Shown: piece after piece, positions 1 to 11,600 of the stretch
Layout of the letters: the number at the start of each line of letters is the position of its first letter
Position numbering within the stretch: the first letter of the stretch is position 1
Assembly: GCA_022829145.1 (NCBI GenBank)
Contig: CM040745.1
Location: forward strand, 21,358,906-21,422,905
Length of the DNA: 64,000 nt
From: Albula goreensis
Taxonomy: Eukaryota; Chordata; Actinopteri; Albuliformes; Albulidae
Direction: 5' to 3'
The notes under the pieces: generated by a model
The model's input: the letters and a program-made list of their open reading frames with translations, nothing else
The model's database searches: none
What the model was told of the DNA's origin: nothing
Position numbers and translations under genes: made by a program

Positions 1-388
1 AAAGGAATGCTCACTTCCATTCATTTCGGCAGGAGATTAACCCTACTGACATCCTCACTGCTGCTCAGACACTAACACTGAAAACCAACGTTTTTCTTTT
101 TGTTTTCTTTTTTTCCAAAAAAATTTTTTCATGTAAACCTGAAAATGAAGAAAGTTTTAAGATTTTGAAAAATGTAAAACAAATAAAAAAGGAAGAAGGA
201 ATATTTAAAATTCTGCACTATTTCTAAGTCAAATTTAAGAAAATGTGTGACACTAACTATGTTAACTCCTTTGTACAAAAGGTCAGATTCAGTCAAACAT
301 TTATTGGGGCACTTAAACGCCAAGAAAGTTTTGGGAAGTTGAAGACAATGGAATAAAATTAGGATAACATTGCTCAAACTTTAAAGGA
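1..388. other. AT-rich non-coding DNA
   Basis: No coding exon is supported here. The stretch is AT-rich, with several A and T runs. The open frames are short, low-complexity and not flanked by convincing splice sites. It may be part of a larger degraded Tc1-like element whose probable right end is at 561, but no transposase motif is visible. Confidence 0.5.
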
Positions 389-563
389 AAATGGGGCACA
401 CCAAAAACTGAGACATTCTAACATTCTTCAAAAGAGTCAAAGTTTCAACTTTTCACTCAAATTGATAATATTATTTGAGATTAAAAATTTTGTATTAAAT
501 TATAAAAGAATTCAAAACATAAGCACTTCCACAACTAGTCTCAGACTTTTGGACCCCACTGTA
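389..563. mobile_element. Probable Tc1-like MITE or element end
   Basis: The right end (about 535-561) reads as a Tc1-type terminus, ending TTGGACCCCACTG followed by TA at 562-563. An inverted, imperfect counterpart (TGGGGCACACCAAAAACTGAGAC) lies near 392-414, so a non-autonomous element of about 170 bp is plausible. The interior is AT-rich with no coding capacity. The family assignment rests on the resemblance of the ends to fish Tc1-like repeats. The alternative is the truncated right end of a longer element that starts before the window. Confidence 0.42.
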
Positions 564-3500
564 CATGGGCTTTATGGAACACAGATATGTTTATGTTTGT
601 GATGAAAGAATCCTTCTAGAATCTACATTTGTATGCAAAAAATATGTACAACAGCTGATGTTTGCTAAACTTCAAACTTCCCAATTCTGCCTTGTTGTAG
701 TATTTGGAATGTTTTTTTGTGGCAAATCAATGGTTAATCAATCAACTGGTGTACCTGAGAGTCTGACTGTTTTGTACAGTGGAGGCATCTGAAAGACAGG
801 ATCTAAAAGACAGTGGACCATCAAAAAGGAAAAGCGTGGCTGTAGAAGCTCCGCCTATCCATCAGAACAGCACAAGTCAACCAGAGACTGTCATATGGTT
901 TTAAAATGCCAGTGTCTGCAGCTGACTGCCTCAGGCCAACACATCATTAGTGACAGCCATTTGGAGCAATAAAGCCTGGTGATTAGAGCATCTGACGTCA
1001 ACTAGCAGGCCCAGAATGGACTCCTATCTTAGATGGGGACATCAAAAGGCCAAAGACAATGAGACCTGTCACTCAGCACAGGGGGTTCTGGCGACAGAGA
1101 ACCCCAGGGCAGTGCACTGATCGGGAAGAGACACAGTCCCATCACAGGACAATCCATCACCTGTGGCTGCACACCAGCAGAAAAAAATATAGTGCACTAT
1201 ACTCCATACACTCCATGTATGCCATTCCAACCATATCTTCAACTGTAGGTAATCGTGAGGACAAACTTGAATACTTTGGCTGATAGTGATCTTTATGGTC
1301 ACTGATAACGGTAAGTCCTGTTGACAGCCTTGAAGGAAGAGGAAGCGCGCGGTACTACAACTGTGAAAAATAGCCAGTTCACGCTGGTTACTTGAAATAT
1401 ACTTTAAATGCTTTACATGTCTTTACTAAGGGTTATTGTTGTAGGCCAACAGCTATACATTTTGATCCCTCAAACAGGCAACTTTTAACAAAGCAAATGG
1501 GAAACTTTCTATATGCAAAAAGGCATATCTAACTGAGCCTTAGTTTTTTGGACTGTTGTTTATAAAACAGGACAATGTTACATAATATTTAATATAATTT
1601 AATTGACGGACTGATCAATCAATTGAGTACCTGACTGTCTGATTGCTTGGTAAAAATCACACCAGACCCCTAAATGCAGAAAGTGGTGTCACAAGGTAAG
1701 TGAACCCTTATTGGTTCCTGTTTTAAGCGAAGCCTAGCTGGCTAACCAATATACTGCACTGCTGCTCCACTGCCAATCTAGAAAAATACATCATATGAGC
1801 TAAACCTGCAAAAACCCAACTAGCACAAATGTGTACAACGCGTGGTGAAATAATGCCAATCTAAGTCCTCCTGGATAAAAGGGTTTGTTTGGCAAGCGAG
1901 TAATGTAATATAAGTTAATTCCATGCAAAATGAATACAAGTGGGTGTAGGACGAATATATAACCTGGATTTCTCAAACAGAAGAGTAATTTCCTCTGTGC
2001 AAACATGCTCTTCTTGCAGCAGGAGAGCACCTGGCAACACCGTCACTACAGTCTGAAAATGTTCTCTTTCCACAGACAGACACAATATGATGGAAAACAT
2101 ATTTTTCCCATCATAAGTGGTAAAATCGTTGATTTGTGGGTGTAGGTCACTCTGATGAGATCCATAAAAGTACTGTGAAGTTAATGAGTGTGCATGTATG
2201 TAGGTGAAATTTGACGAGCAGATTAGTGTGGAATTAGGGCCCTGTAATGAGGTTACTATCTCACTGGTTATGCACAAAAGAACTAAGACTCCATATAGCC
2301 CTCTCAGCCACAAACACACACTCACATATTATGAGCTCAAAGAAAGGGCAAAAGGGCATGCTCATCAATTGGAGACCCAAGCTCACCTGTTGGCTGAACA
2401 CTAACTTCATCGACAAGGGGTTTGAATAATCCCTAATAACTTCATGATAAACTGTTCTGTGTACCATAGAAAGAGTAAACTCACCTATGAATGAGTGGTG
2501 ATATGCTGCCACAGAGGCAAAGCGTTTTATACGATACTCGTGCACCAAAAAACTCCTTTAGTAAGGTGGTGACTCCCACTGGTCTTTGACAATTGTGAGA
2601 TTGTAAAAATGACCCAATTTAAAAAAGGTTAACATCATTCATGCTTGGAATGTTTTGGTTTATGTTTTTTTTTCTTTTAATACATGACAAGAATTATTTT
2701 TGAATACTTATCAAAATCCATTCAAGAAACCAAAATGGGATCTACCAAAATCCATGCTGAACATTTACATACCTACATCATAAGTATGATTATTAAACTG
2801 GAAAAACAAAACATTGACATTATACACAAATGAACAACAATTTTGGTTACCACTGCTCCATACACATTATGATAATTAATGCTGCTGTGCCTACTCTCAA
2901 TTGCTTTGTTTTGTCTGAAAGTGAGACAGGAGCCAGTTAACCTGTCATTCTGAAACAATCCTGCTCCATTCACTGCAACTGTCCTCAGCTCAGGATTATA
3001 TGTGCAGTTAGCAACCAATGAAAGCGATGGCTTTTTCTAGAACCTCAGACTCTGATGGTTCCAACCAACATCAATTCTACTGGATAGGACACTTCAAGCG
3101 AAATGCTTTTTTTACTTTTTATTAATTTTATCCCTCATATGCAACTAATATGTTGGTATTCACAATGATTTGGGTAGCCTGTTATCCTTTTACAGTATAA
3201 GCCTTTCTCAACATCTTTAACTGCTTAATAGTTCATTATAAATTTTAACCGACAACTGATTTAGTCTTGTTTGCTCACTCTTTTTTGTCAACTTCAACAA
3301 CAATCTTTGCAAAATGGCTTGTAGTTTGGTCACAGTTACAATTAAGAAAAAATATTTTGTTATTCATTACTTTGTGTTTCCTGTAGCATACAAGAGCAGA
3401 ATACAACAGATATTATACAGTTTCTGTTCACAAAACCTTCATCACTGTGATGTTATGTTTTGATGTCAGGATGCAGTGGCATAAACCCACAATCTTTTCA

Positions 3501-4528
3501 AAGCATTTACACATAAACCACAGGCATGCAGTTAAAGTGGCAACACCAAAGGAAATACTGTGAAATAATCCTTGTCTCAGATATCCTGGTTGTCTAATGG
3601 TGTGCATTAACAAAATATGGAAAAAAACAAAGCAGAGTTAATAAGACATGTGTGATAGAGGCATTAATAGAGCCACATATATTCAATGAGGATAAATATT
3701 TTTGAATTTTTAGAAATACATACTTGCGCTCTTTTCCAGATTAGATTTGGCTAGGAATCTGGGTGGTGCTGCCAGGGAGCCTGACGTCATACTTCACAAG
3801 CTTATTTTCTGGTGGGCAGATGGGCCACTGTTCTCATTCAGACTAAAAATCTTCCCTATAACAGAAGGCAACCAACCTACTGTGATCCTGAGAGACCCAT
3901 GATATGGCAATACAGATGTTTATGTATCAACAGAATCAAGTGCAATGACAAAGGAACAGATTTTTCCCAAATCAAAATCAAATGTGCTTGTATTTCATGA
4001 AGAGCATCAATAAGAAACACAGATCTGACTGCAGTATAATGGAAAGGAATCTGATGAGGAGCACTATTGTTGTACCCTTGAGTAATGTACTTAGCCCTAT
4101 TGGCTTCAGCAAATCTCCAATCCTATACAGTGAATTAATCTGTAAGAAATTGACTAACTAAATAAGCCTTGATAAATACTTTCCTACGCAAACAAATAAT
4201 AACAACAATTTCAACCTTTTAAAGAGTGCTTAAATGTATGCTATATCTTCAGAGAGAAGGAACTAAGCACTCCACACCCAAGGAAGTATGATATCAAAAC
4301 TTTTAAGAAAAATAACATTAATAACAAAAAAAAAAAAAACTTCAAAAACCACCAGAAAAATAAAACTCCACCAAAGCATTTGTCTTTTTTTTTTTTTTTT
4401 TTTCAATTGGCCATCCGGTTCAATTTAACTCAAAAGTGCCAAGGTGGTCTCCCGCCTCAAGGAACTATGGATGTGTCTATTGCTGCAGGTGCATTTCACA
4501 AGCACTATGATGACATGGGCAGAGCCAA
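564..4528. other. Non-coding stretch, no gene seen
   Basis: AT-rich non-coding sequence. Open frames here are at most 136 codons, are not flanked by good splice sites and resemble no family I know. Long poly-A and poly-T runs occur near 4326-4403. Confidence 0.5.
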
Positions 4529-4567
4529 AGTGTGTGTGTATGTATGTGTGTGTGGGGGGGGGGGGGG
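4529..4567. repeat. TG-rich tract running into a G homopolymer
   Basis: A short GTGTGTATGTATGTGTGTG tract runs directly into about 15 consecutive G (4553-4567). It is a simple-sequence repeat. The G run makes base calls and length uncertain here. Confidence 0.85.
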
Positions 4568-5084
4568 CTGGGAAGAGGGGCCCTGTGAATGTCATCACCA
4601 CCACAATACACGCTGCAGGTGCTGTTGGGAGTGTTGGCCCAGAGCCAGACAATCTGGGGTCACCTCTGACCCTCCAGGCACATTGCAGTACTCTCTGGAT
4701 GGACAAGGAGCAGTGTTGTTGTTGTTAGTGTTTTTGTTGTGGTCTCCATTTCAGTGTTGTTTACTTTACACAAGGGATATGTATGCACTGCAAATACCTT
4801 GGTGGGGTAAAAAAAAGCCCCTCCCAATCAGACTTTCTCAGTCAAGCTTCAATATTCATCACCCCCTCCCCCATCACAGACAGAGAGCATAACATGAGTC
4901 TTTGAAGAGGAAAAGCCTAAAGAAACCTAAAAGAAGCAGACATAAATACAGCGGAGGTGAGTAGCTATGTGTCCATCTCATCACTGTGACCACGCAAGGT
5001 ACAGACTCACTGGTGTATGTTACAGAACCACTAGGGACTCCTCCCACCAGACCATATACAAATCAATCTCTCAACACACTGCAC

Positions 5085-5300
5085 AGTGTACTTTGCTACA
5101 GTATGAAACATGCTGTCCTTTCGATAAGATTTTAAACTTAGGTCCTGGCCATCACCGTAAAGATCCCTTAGCCCTTTTCAAAGGAGTAGGAGTGTTCAAC
5201 CAGCTGTCCTGATCAAGTCCCACAAAACTGGCTCTGTAAATTGTCCTTCTACATCTCACTGACCACTTTGATTCTAAGGCCATCACTGCAAAGAGAACCA
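5085..5300 (+). repeat. Dispersed fish repeat (L2/SINE-like family, diverged)
   Basis: The order of phrases GCTGTCCTTTCGATAAGAT, AAACTTAGGTCCTGGCCATC, AAAGATCCCTTAGC and GAGTAGGAGTGTTC matches, with many changes, a repeat seen often in fish genomic sequence (from memory). No coding capacity was seen. The family name and exact limits cannot be fixed without a repeat library. Confidence 0.5.
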
Positions 5301-7646
5301 AGTTTTCAGTCAACCTATCTGGTTGAATACAGGTGCTGTTTTTGGTTGACATACTCAATTGCATGCGGTCAGTCTGTGGTTACTGGTCTGTAGTCAAAAA
5401 ACACGGAGGCTTTTCATAGCATTTAAGTCACCCATTGAGCAAAGAAAAAGCAGTTCCACATAATACAGAAGAAAATTAACTCTGACCTTCCAATTCTATA
5501 AACAAGCAATGTAATAAACTACATATTGCTATTCTATCAAAACACACACACATTTTTCATTAACTGCATTAATGATCAGTAGCAAACATGTTTACTTCAT
5601 TATAAATGAAACATAATATTTTAGCATTTTCTTGTGCACTGTAAAGACTGGGAGAACTTTCCAGGACTGAACAAAAATCTGCTTTAAAACAGCAAATAGT
5701 ATGCTTGCCCCCCTCTGGGTGAATAAGTCGTGATTATTAGACAGAGAGGCTGTGAGGAGGGGCTCTTTCAAATGACAATGCTGTTGTTTCAGAGACTCAT
5801 GAGTGATTCATCACTTTCGTCATCATTCTCTTATCCGTTTTCTCCTTCCCCTTGGCTCTGCGAAGTGAGGAACCTGAGGGGAGTGTGGAGCCGAGTTGCA
5901 TTCAGACACGACGCTAATTGAATTAATCGGCAAATAAATAAATCATTAGATGTGCCAATTACGACTCCGGCTAACAGCAAACAATTACTCTGCTCGGCTT
6001 CTGAAATGCTTGGTTACAGCTATGGGCCTAGTTACAGATTTAGCACTACAGGAAAACCCAAGCAGTGGGGTGGGGGAAGCAGAGGCAGAGATGCAGCTCA
6101 GGTGCACAGCCCATGCACAGCCATCCAGGAAAGCAGTAAAAATGTTGAAACTCTTGATCTTGAATGAAATAAGGCCACAGACTAGATGGCAACGGGTGTG
6201 GACATAATGGTTTCAGTTGCGCTTTCTTAAACCTTTTTAATTGGATTATCAACCATAGAGCCATGGTGGTGTCATCACACCTTGGGTTGTGACATCAACA
6301 CGTGGAAGGAAAGCCCATTACATTGTTAGATCAAGACTGGATTAGAGGAGCACACTGAAAGTTGTGGATCCTGGCTTACACTGATGGACTAATCATGGAC
6401 TAACCCTGATTTTAAGCCTTCATGACCCACAGTCTCTCTCTAGATCTCTGTAGTGGGGAAAAAAAACATGCAACAGTATACACTTGCATGTACACAAGTA
6501 AAGATTTAACCAACAGAAAAGACACACAAGTAACAATTAATGTTAAGTATCATTTTAGAATGGTTTGTGTATTAAGTTTGTCAAATCCATCATATTTTAC
6601 ATAGTATAGAGTTATCTTGAAAGTGGTGAGAGGCACATATGATTTTAAGCAGATTTGCATGTTTCAAACATGCATTAGTTAAAACTACATCTGTTTTCTC
6701 ACTTGAAAATGGTTGTTTCCAAGCAGTAGATGTTATAATTGCTTGGGAAGTGAAACTTCAGAGTCACAGAGATGTTTTCCCCCTTCTGCTGCTAATGGAT
6801 TCCAACAAAAAGGAACATGTGAAAATACTATTTCTTATGAAGTCCCCTGAAAGTTGAATTTTAGGTCTAAGTAGGAAATCTGGAAGCTCTGGGCCACTGA
6901 AGCCCAGAGAAAAGCCCTCCAAAGTGCTGGGCACTCCCCTCCATGTGGGCGAAGAGGCCTACAAACACACACAGCCTCTCAGAGAGGGAAGGGTTTAGAT
7001 TATGCTCTCCAGCCAAACTGCCTCCAAAAGAGGCCTGACTCAACACAGCAAGACCTAACAATAATGGCCACAGCTATCATAATGATAGCTGATGACAAGA
7101 GCCCAAATTGTAGTTTTCAGCATGCGCCACAATTGTGTTGATTATCTGTAATTCATGTCTACTCCACATTATGCACCAACAAAAATTGGTTAAATGTGTC
7201 AGCCCAGGGGCAGAGCAAGTACAGCATTGCTCATTTCTCAACAAACTCTGAACTTAAAAAAAAAGGTATGATAGGAAGAGGCAAGGTTCAATAGCATTAC
7301 TCCAGACAAGAGAATATATTGGAGCCATGGGACTGAAGAAATGTTAGAGAGAAGTGAAACATTACTGAATCATGTTCAATAGATTGCATCTCCATGGGAG
7401 CCCTGAATGCCTGCAGCAGGAGGTTTTTTTATTGGCAAGAAATTTCTAAGTCTGCTCCCTGCCCATGAAAGTCCACTGGGTGACATTCTGGTGCTGCAAA
7501 ACCATTTTCTTTTGAAAATCAGAAAAGGTGTCTCTGTAATGTGAAATTTAGCCCAGTAGTTGCTATTGCCTCCATTTTTTCTTTGAGCAGAGGTTAGAGT
7601 GCATTTGATGAGTCAACACTGGTAGGTCACATACTGGTGAGCTTAC
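5301..7646. other. Non-coding stretch, possible regulatory DNA
   Basis: No exon is supported. Within it, 5740-6010 is less repetitive than its surroundings and holds paired homeodomain-type cores (CTAATTGAATTAAT near 5913-5926). A 19-nt palindrome AGCTATCATAATGATAGCT lies at 7071-7089. On the minus strand, 6958-6867 has an acceptor-like TTTGTAG followed by an open frame to a TAG, but coding status is unconvincing. Confidence 0.4.
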
Positions 7647-7722
7647 CTGGGTGGTTGTGGGAGCTCATTGTTGAGGGGGTGTAGCTCACAGAGGTCACTC
7701 CTCTGTGGGTGCTGATGTGGTC
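7647..7722 (-). CDS. Candidate internal exon of unidentified gene
   Basis: On the minus strand this 76-nt segment has a long pyrimidine tract ending CCCTCCCTAG before it (acceptor) and CCCAG|GTAAGC after it (donor), both close to consensus. Two of its three frames are open. One gives DHISTHRGVTSVSYTPSTMS and further residues; the other gives a Pro/Gln-rich peptide containing SDLCELHPLNNELPQPP. The pyrimidine tract is itself a (CTC)n microsatellite. The reading frame is uncertain: joined directly to the segment at 7984-7905 it would fall in the closed frame and end after nine codons. It may therefore belong to a different isoform, or an extra exon may lie between them. The product is not recognised. 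Confidence 0.35.
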
Positions 7723-7723
7723 C

Positions 7724-7760
7724 TAGGGAGGGAGGAGGAGGAGGAGGAGGAGGAGGAGGA
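7724..7760. repeat. (GGA)n microsatellite
   Basis: About ten GGA/GAG triplets preceded by GGGAG. On the minus strand it is the polypyrimidine tract directly upstream of the candidate exon at 7722-7647, so its length could influence splicing. Confidence 0.9.
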
Positions 7761-7900
7761 ATGGGGAGGGGGCTGGGTCCTGACAGATCAGGTCAGTTGA
7801 AAGGGTCTCACCGCTTTGCAAAATCGTGGGATAAAAACACCATCCGCTGGGGTTGAGCGTTGGGGGAGGGGATGGGTGGAAGGGAAAGGGAGGGTGAGGC

Positions 7901-7984
7901 TCACGCAGTCATTCCACGCTCTGCTGCTGTCAGGTAATCCAGTCCTGTCCACTTCAGGTTCCTCTTCTGCTTGTTGCTGTTAAC
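7901..7984 (-). CDS. Candidate coding exon of unidentified gene, possibly C-terminal
   Basis: On the minus strand an acceptor (TGTATTGCCCCTGACAG) opens a frame of 27 codons ending in TGA. It begins VNSNKQKRNLKWTGLDYL and closes TAAERGMTA. The other two frames are closed early. Third codon positions are rich in G and C, unlike the AT-rich surroundings, as expected for vertebrate coding DNA. Two readings are possible. It may be a last exon, ending at 7901-7903. Alternatively a donor (ACTGC|GTGAGC) ends it at 7905 and it splices on toward the segment at 7722-7647. I do not recognise the protein family, and no domain is visible in so short a piece. The context suggests the 3' part of the gene whose first exon may lie near 19990. 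At least one further exon would be needed to match reading phases. Confidence 0.42.
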   Translation of the reverse strand, partial: VNSNKQKRNLKWTGLDYLTAAERGMTA

Positions 7985-8163
7985 CTGTCAGGGGCAATAC
8001 ACACAGACAATCAGTGAGATAGCTGAGGTGTCCACATTTTCTTCTGACACATTCCCTGTGAATTGTGGACCTGGGTAGATGGCATCCCAGGTGAGCTCAC
8101 TCTTACATATAAAGCTCTGAGACAACATTAAAAGTTGCTATCTATTGGTGTTCATTCGGGAAA

Positions 8164-8640
8164 GACGAGCATTCCTTTTAAATAATAATACGCTATTCAT
8201 GCTGAATGTTCTGTGTACTATGTTAAAATGTGAGCACTCCCTTCAAATTATGATGGAATATTGACTGGAGGCAACTTCGTCCACTGTCTGTATGTGAGCA
8301 TTCTCTTTAAGGCATGACACATTATTTTGGGGGGAAGGTCTTTGCACTTGTTCACACATCAATACTCCCCTTAAATTATTGACAGTAATATTGGCAGAAG
8401 AAATACTACAGTGTTAAAAGGTGAACATTCCCTTTAAATTGTTACTGAGTATTGACCAGAGGAATTCTTTGTGATGTGATCAAATTTGACCAATCCCTTT
8501 AAACTGTAACATAATATTGATGGGGGTATCAACACAAAGTTATCAAATGTGGACATTCCCAATAATTAGTGAGGTAATATTGACAGTGCAGCACTTTTAA
8601 GCGGATCTTAAAGTTTACCATTCCCAGCCCTCAAACAGTG
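8164..8640. repeat. Degenerate minisatellite, 64-bp unit, about 7.5 copies
   Basis: Units start at about 8164, 8230, 8294, 8358, 8421, 8486, 8549 and 8613, a mean spacing of 64 bp. Each begins with a GTGAGCATTCCCTTTAAATT-like block, then about 20 bp later an AATATTGAC-like block, and ends near GTTAAAAT or TATCAAAT. Copies are strongly diverged, so the array is old. No coding frame runs through it. It lies just upstream (in minus-strand terms) of the candidate exon at 7984-7901, probably in an intron. Confidence 0.8.
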
Positions 8641-11600
8641 TCAGCTGAGTCTGTCAGTGACAATTATTAGGTGTAATAGCAGGCACTGAACGAATGCTAG
8701 CCTGGTAGGAATACCAGCCTCTTGTCAAGTTTTCATGAGGAAGAGTGTCATGACTGCATCACTCTGACCCAGCTGTTGCACAAATACCTCCCCCCCCCCA
8801 AGCAATCAACCGCCTTCTGCCTGTCGGGCAAGATGACACTAAGATTTACGACTGCAGCTTCCTACCGTGATGAGGGTGTTTCAAGGTGAGGGCAAAAGAA
8901 TGCCTTGAGAGCACAGTGCTGAAAAGGCGTCAGTGTTAGTGAGAGCAGTAGTAGGCAATTTGCCTCAGCACACGCCTGTCTGGGTCTTACCCCTTTACAG
9001 GTAAGCCACAGGTGGTGGCAGCCTGGTGACTCTGTCACATCTGACACCATGCAGGTATGACACAACCGCATCTGGGCCTCCTCCAGGGAAAACACGGAGC
9101 AATGCATGGCCTGCTGTCTTATGGATTGCATGGTGCAGCAGAACAAGTCAACATCGCAATTACCGACAACAAGGAGAGGTGTAAGTGACATGGGGAAACA
9201 CAGAGACGGACACCAGCAAGTACTGCACACTGAAGCCAGCTCCACGGAATTTCACGTCTGACAGGTAAACTACTGCCTTTAACACAGAGCAGAATTCAGC
9301 CATTCTGTACACCTGGCTGCCTGACAAGTTTTTGACAGTAAACTTCTGCAAAGTGGTGGGAGAGGGCAGATCCAGCTCTTCTGCTCGGGGAAAAAGTGGT
9401 CTCCTTCACACCCCTGCATTGGTCAAAGTTTATTTAACAGCCAGGCTTACGAAAAAATATTTATAATATTTAATGACATAAAATATATATTCCAGCAACA
9501 GAATACTGCTTCACAGAGTGTATTTCACATGAGTAACAAATCTTGAGATTCAACACTTACAGCTGTACAAAATAATGTAACATATGGGTGACTATTTTGG
9601 GATGAATTACTCTCAAACACCATTGAGAAAAAAAACGGTGAAATATCCACCTCTGTCCCCCTGTATCCCCACGCAAAACAAACAACTTTCCACTAAGAAC
9701 ACATTTCTACTATGTTCAGAGATATCGATTTATTGTTAGATAATATAACTGATGGGAATCTTAGTTTCCACTTCTCACTTCTACAGTGGTAAGGAAAAAC
9801 TTATACACCCCATGCACTGTGTATCCCTTCTTACTCTGCCACTTCATGGAGCACAGCTTGGCTCCTTTATTAACATTAAGGTGATTAAGAGAGCAGAGGG
9901 CATTCGTGACCACAGCTCACACAAGAACAACCCATTGTTTCACAGATCTCCAGGCTTTGGTCCCTGAGCCCCATGGCATGCCTTTCAACTGATACAGGCA
10001 CCACCAACGCGAGACATACCACCCAGGTCAACGCAACCAACTGCTAGGGAATGCAGGCTGGGCACGTCCCTGTGGGAAACATGGGATTCTGTCTTAGGAG
10101 GTTTAACCAGTCCTCCAGCTGTAAGGTTTACATAACCAGGGATGTGGTTTTCTCAGTACAAATGCTGTCGTTAGTGGAGGGGTTGATCAAATGGGAGCAG
10201 TTTGCAATAAATCATCACTCAGGGTGGGGTGCAAAGCCTCCCTCTCCATATTTCCTTGCCTCCTCATTCATGAGTTTCAGACTAATACAGAAGAACAAAA
10301 CATCCATGCCCAGTTTATTAATTATAGTGATGAAAGCCACTTCATACCCCCCCCCCAAAAGAGAATACTGCAGCACACAGGGCCTACTTGTTGCATTACC
10401 GAATTGCAATGGGCATATGTTATCAACCTTACTGCAGTACATGACTTTAGAGTGACCATTTATGTCACATTTTAAATGATTTCACAATACTTTCTGCCTC
10501 AGGAAACAATATCAGAAATAAAGTTTATGTCATCCATGTTCATTCCTGAACAGTGTGGAAAGAGGATGCAATAGACAACCATTAATGAGCTGAGGCCTTA
10601 GAAATTTGCAAGTGGAGACACCGCATTATATTGTAGTCTAAGTAAACATACACACTATTGGTGAGATAAAAATGTTCACTACTGCAGTCTGTATCGAGGG
10701 CAGAAATAAGCTAATGGAGTACTTTAACACAAAATCAGAAATGTCAATTTTCTCTACATGTTTAATAACTCAAATTCAATATTCTTTCATAAGAAATCCA
10801 TCCCCTTCTATGTTCATAACTAAACCATGTCACTAAAACAAGTAAATGTTTTCCTAATTCAAAACAAAAGGCTATCGTCATTCAGCACATACGTTGGCTT
10901 GAGCCAGTCCATTTATTATTAATAAAAATATTGCAAAGCATTTGATCATTTTTTCACAATACTTAAATTAACAATGATATTTCTTGACATTTAAAATGTT
11001 TGCAAGGAATGAACACACCAATGATGAAAGAAATAAGAGCAGCAAAAACATTAAAAGCATCAGAATAATGTGAGAGCTATAATCTTGGCTTAGACCTTAC
11101 CCACTGATAAAACAACATTAAAACTCCCCCACATAACTTTGAAGATTCAAGGCACAGCAAGGCAGAAGACATTTATGTAATGGACTCATCAGTGCTTTCA
11201 TTCTCTGCTAGACTCCTCAGTTTTCATGAGACTGCTGCAGCACATAGCAAGAAATGCAATGTACTCAGCTCACAGGGATTCAAAAGTATCTACAAAAAGT
11301 AATGTAAGACATACAAAGTAAGAAATGCAAAGGCACCCGCACGCACGATGCACACTGGCACCACACGCAAACACAACGACACAGACACACACACACAGCT
11401 TACACACTGGCCCAGACAAACACTGACACAAACGTGTTGAGACAGTTCAGAGCAGGCTCTGTGCTGTGACGCTGTGAAGGTCAGGTCTGTGTCCAAACAC
11501 TGATGATGATAAACAAAGATACAGTCTGCATGGTACGGACTATGCAACCATGCCATAAACAAAGAGGCAAACCAGTGGACATAATGATATCATGTAGCCC

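Noticed and set aside
6867..6958. Minus-strand acceptor-like site followed by LFAHMEGSAQHFGG and a stop
   Set aside because: It can be joined in phase to the candidate exon at 7722-7647, but the peptide does not look conserved and the acceptor is weak.
8862..9351. Overlapping minus-strand frames with a GTAAGA donor at about 8997
   Set aside because: The frames lack a clear acceptor and a recognisable peptide. Kept as a weak possibility for an intermediate exon of the minus-strand gene only.
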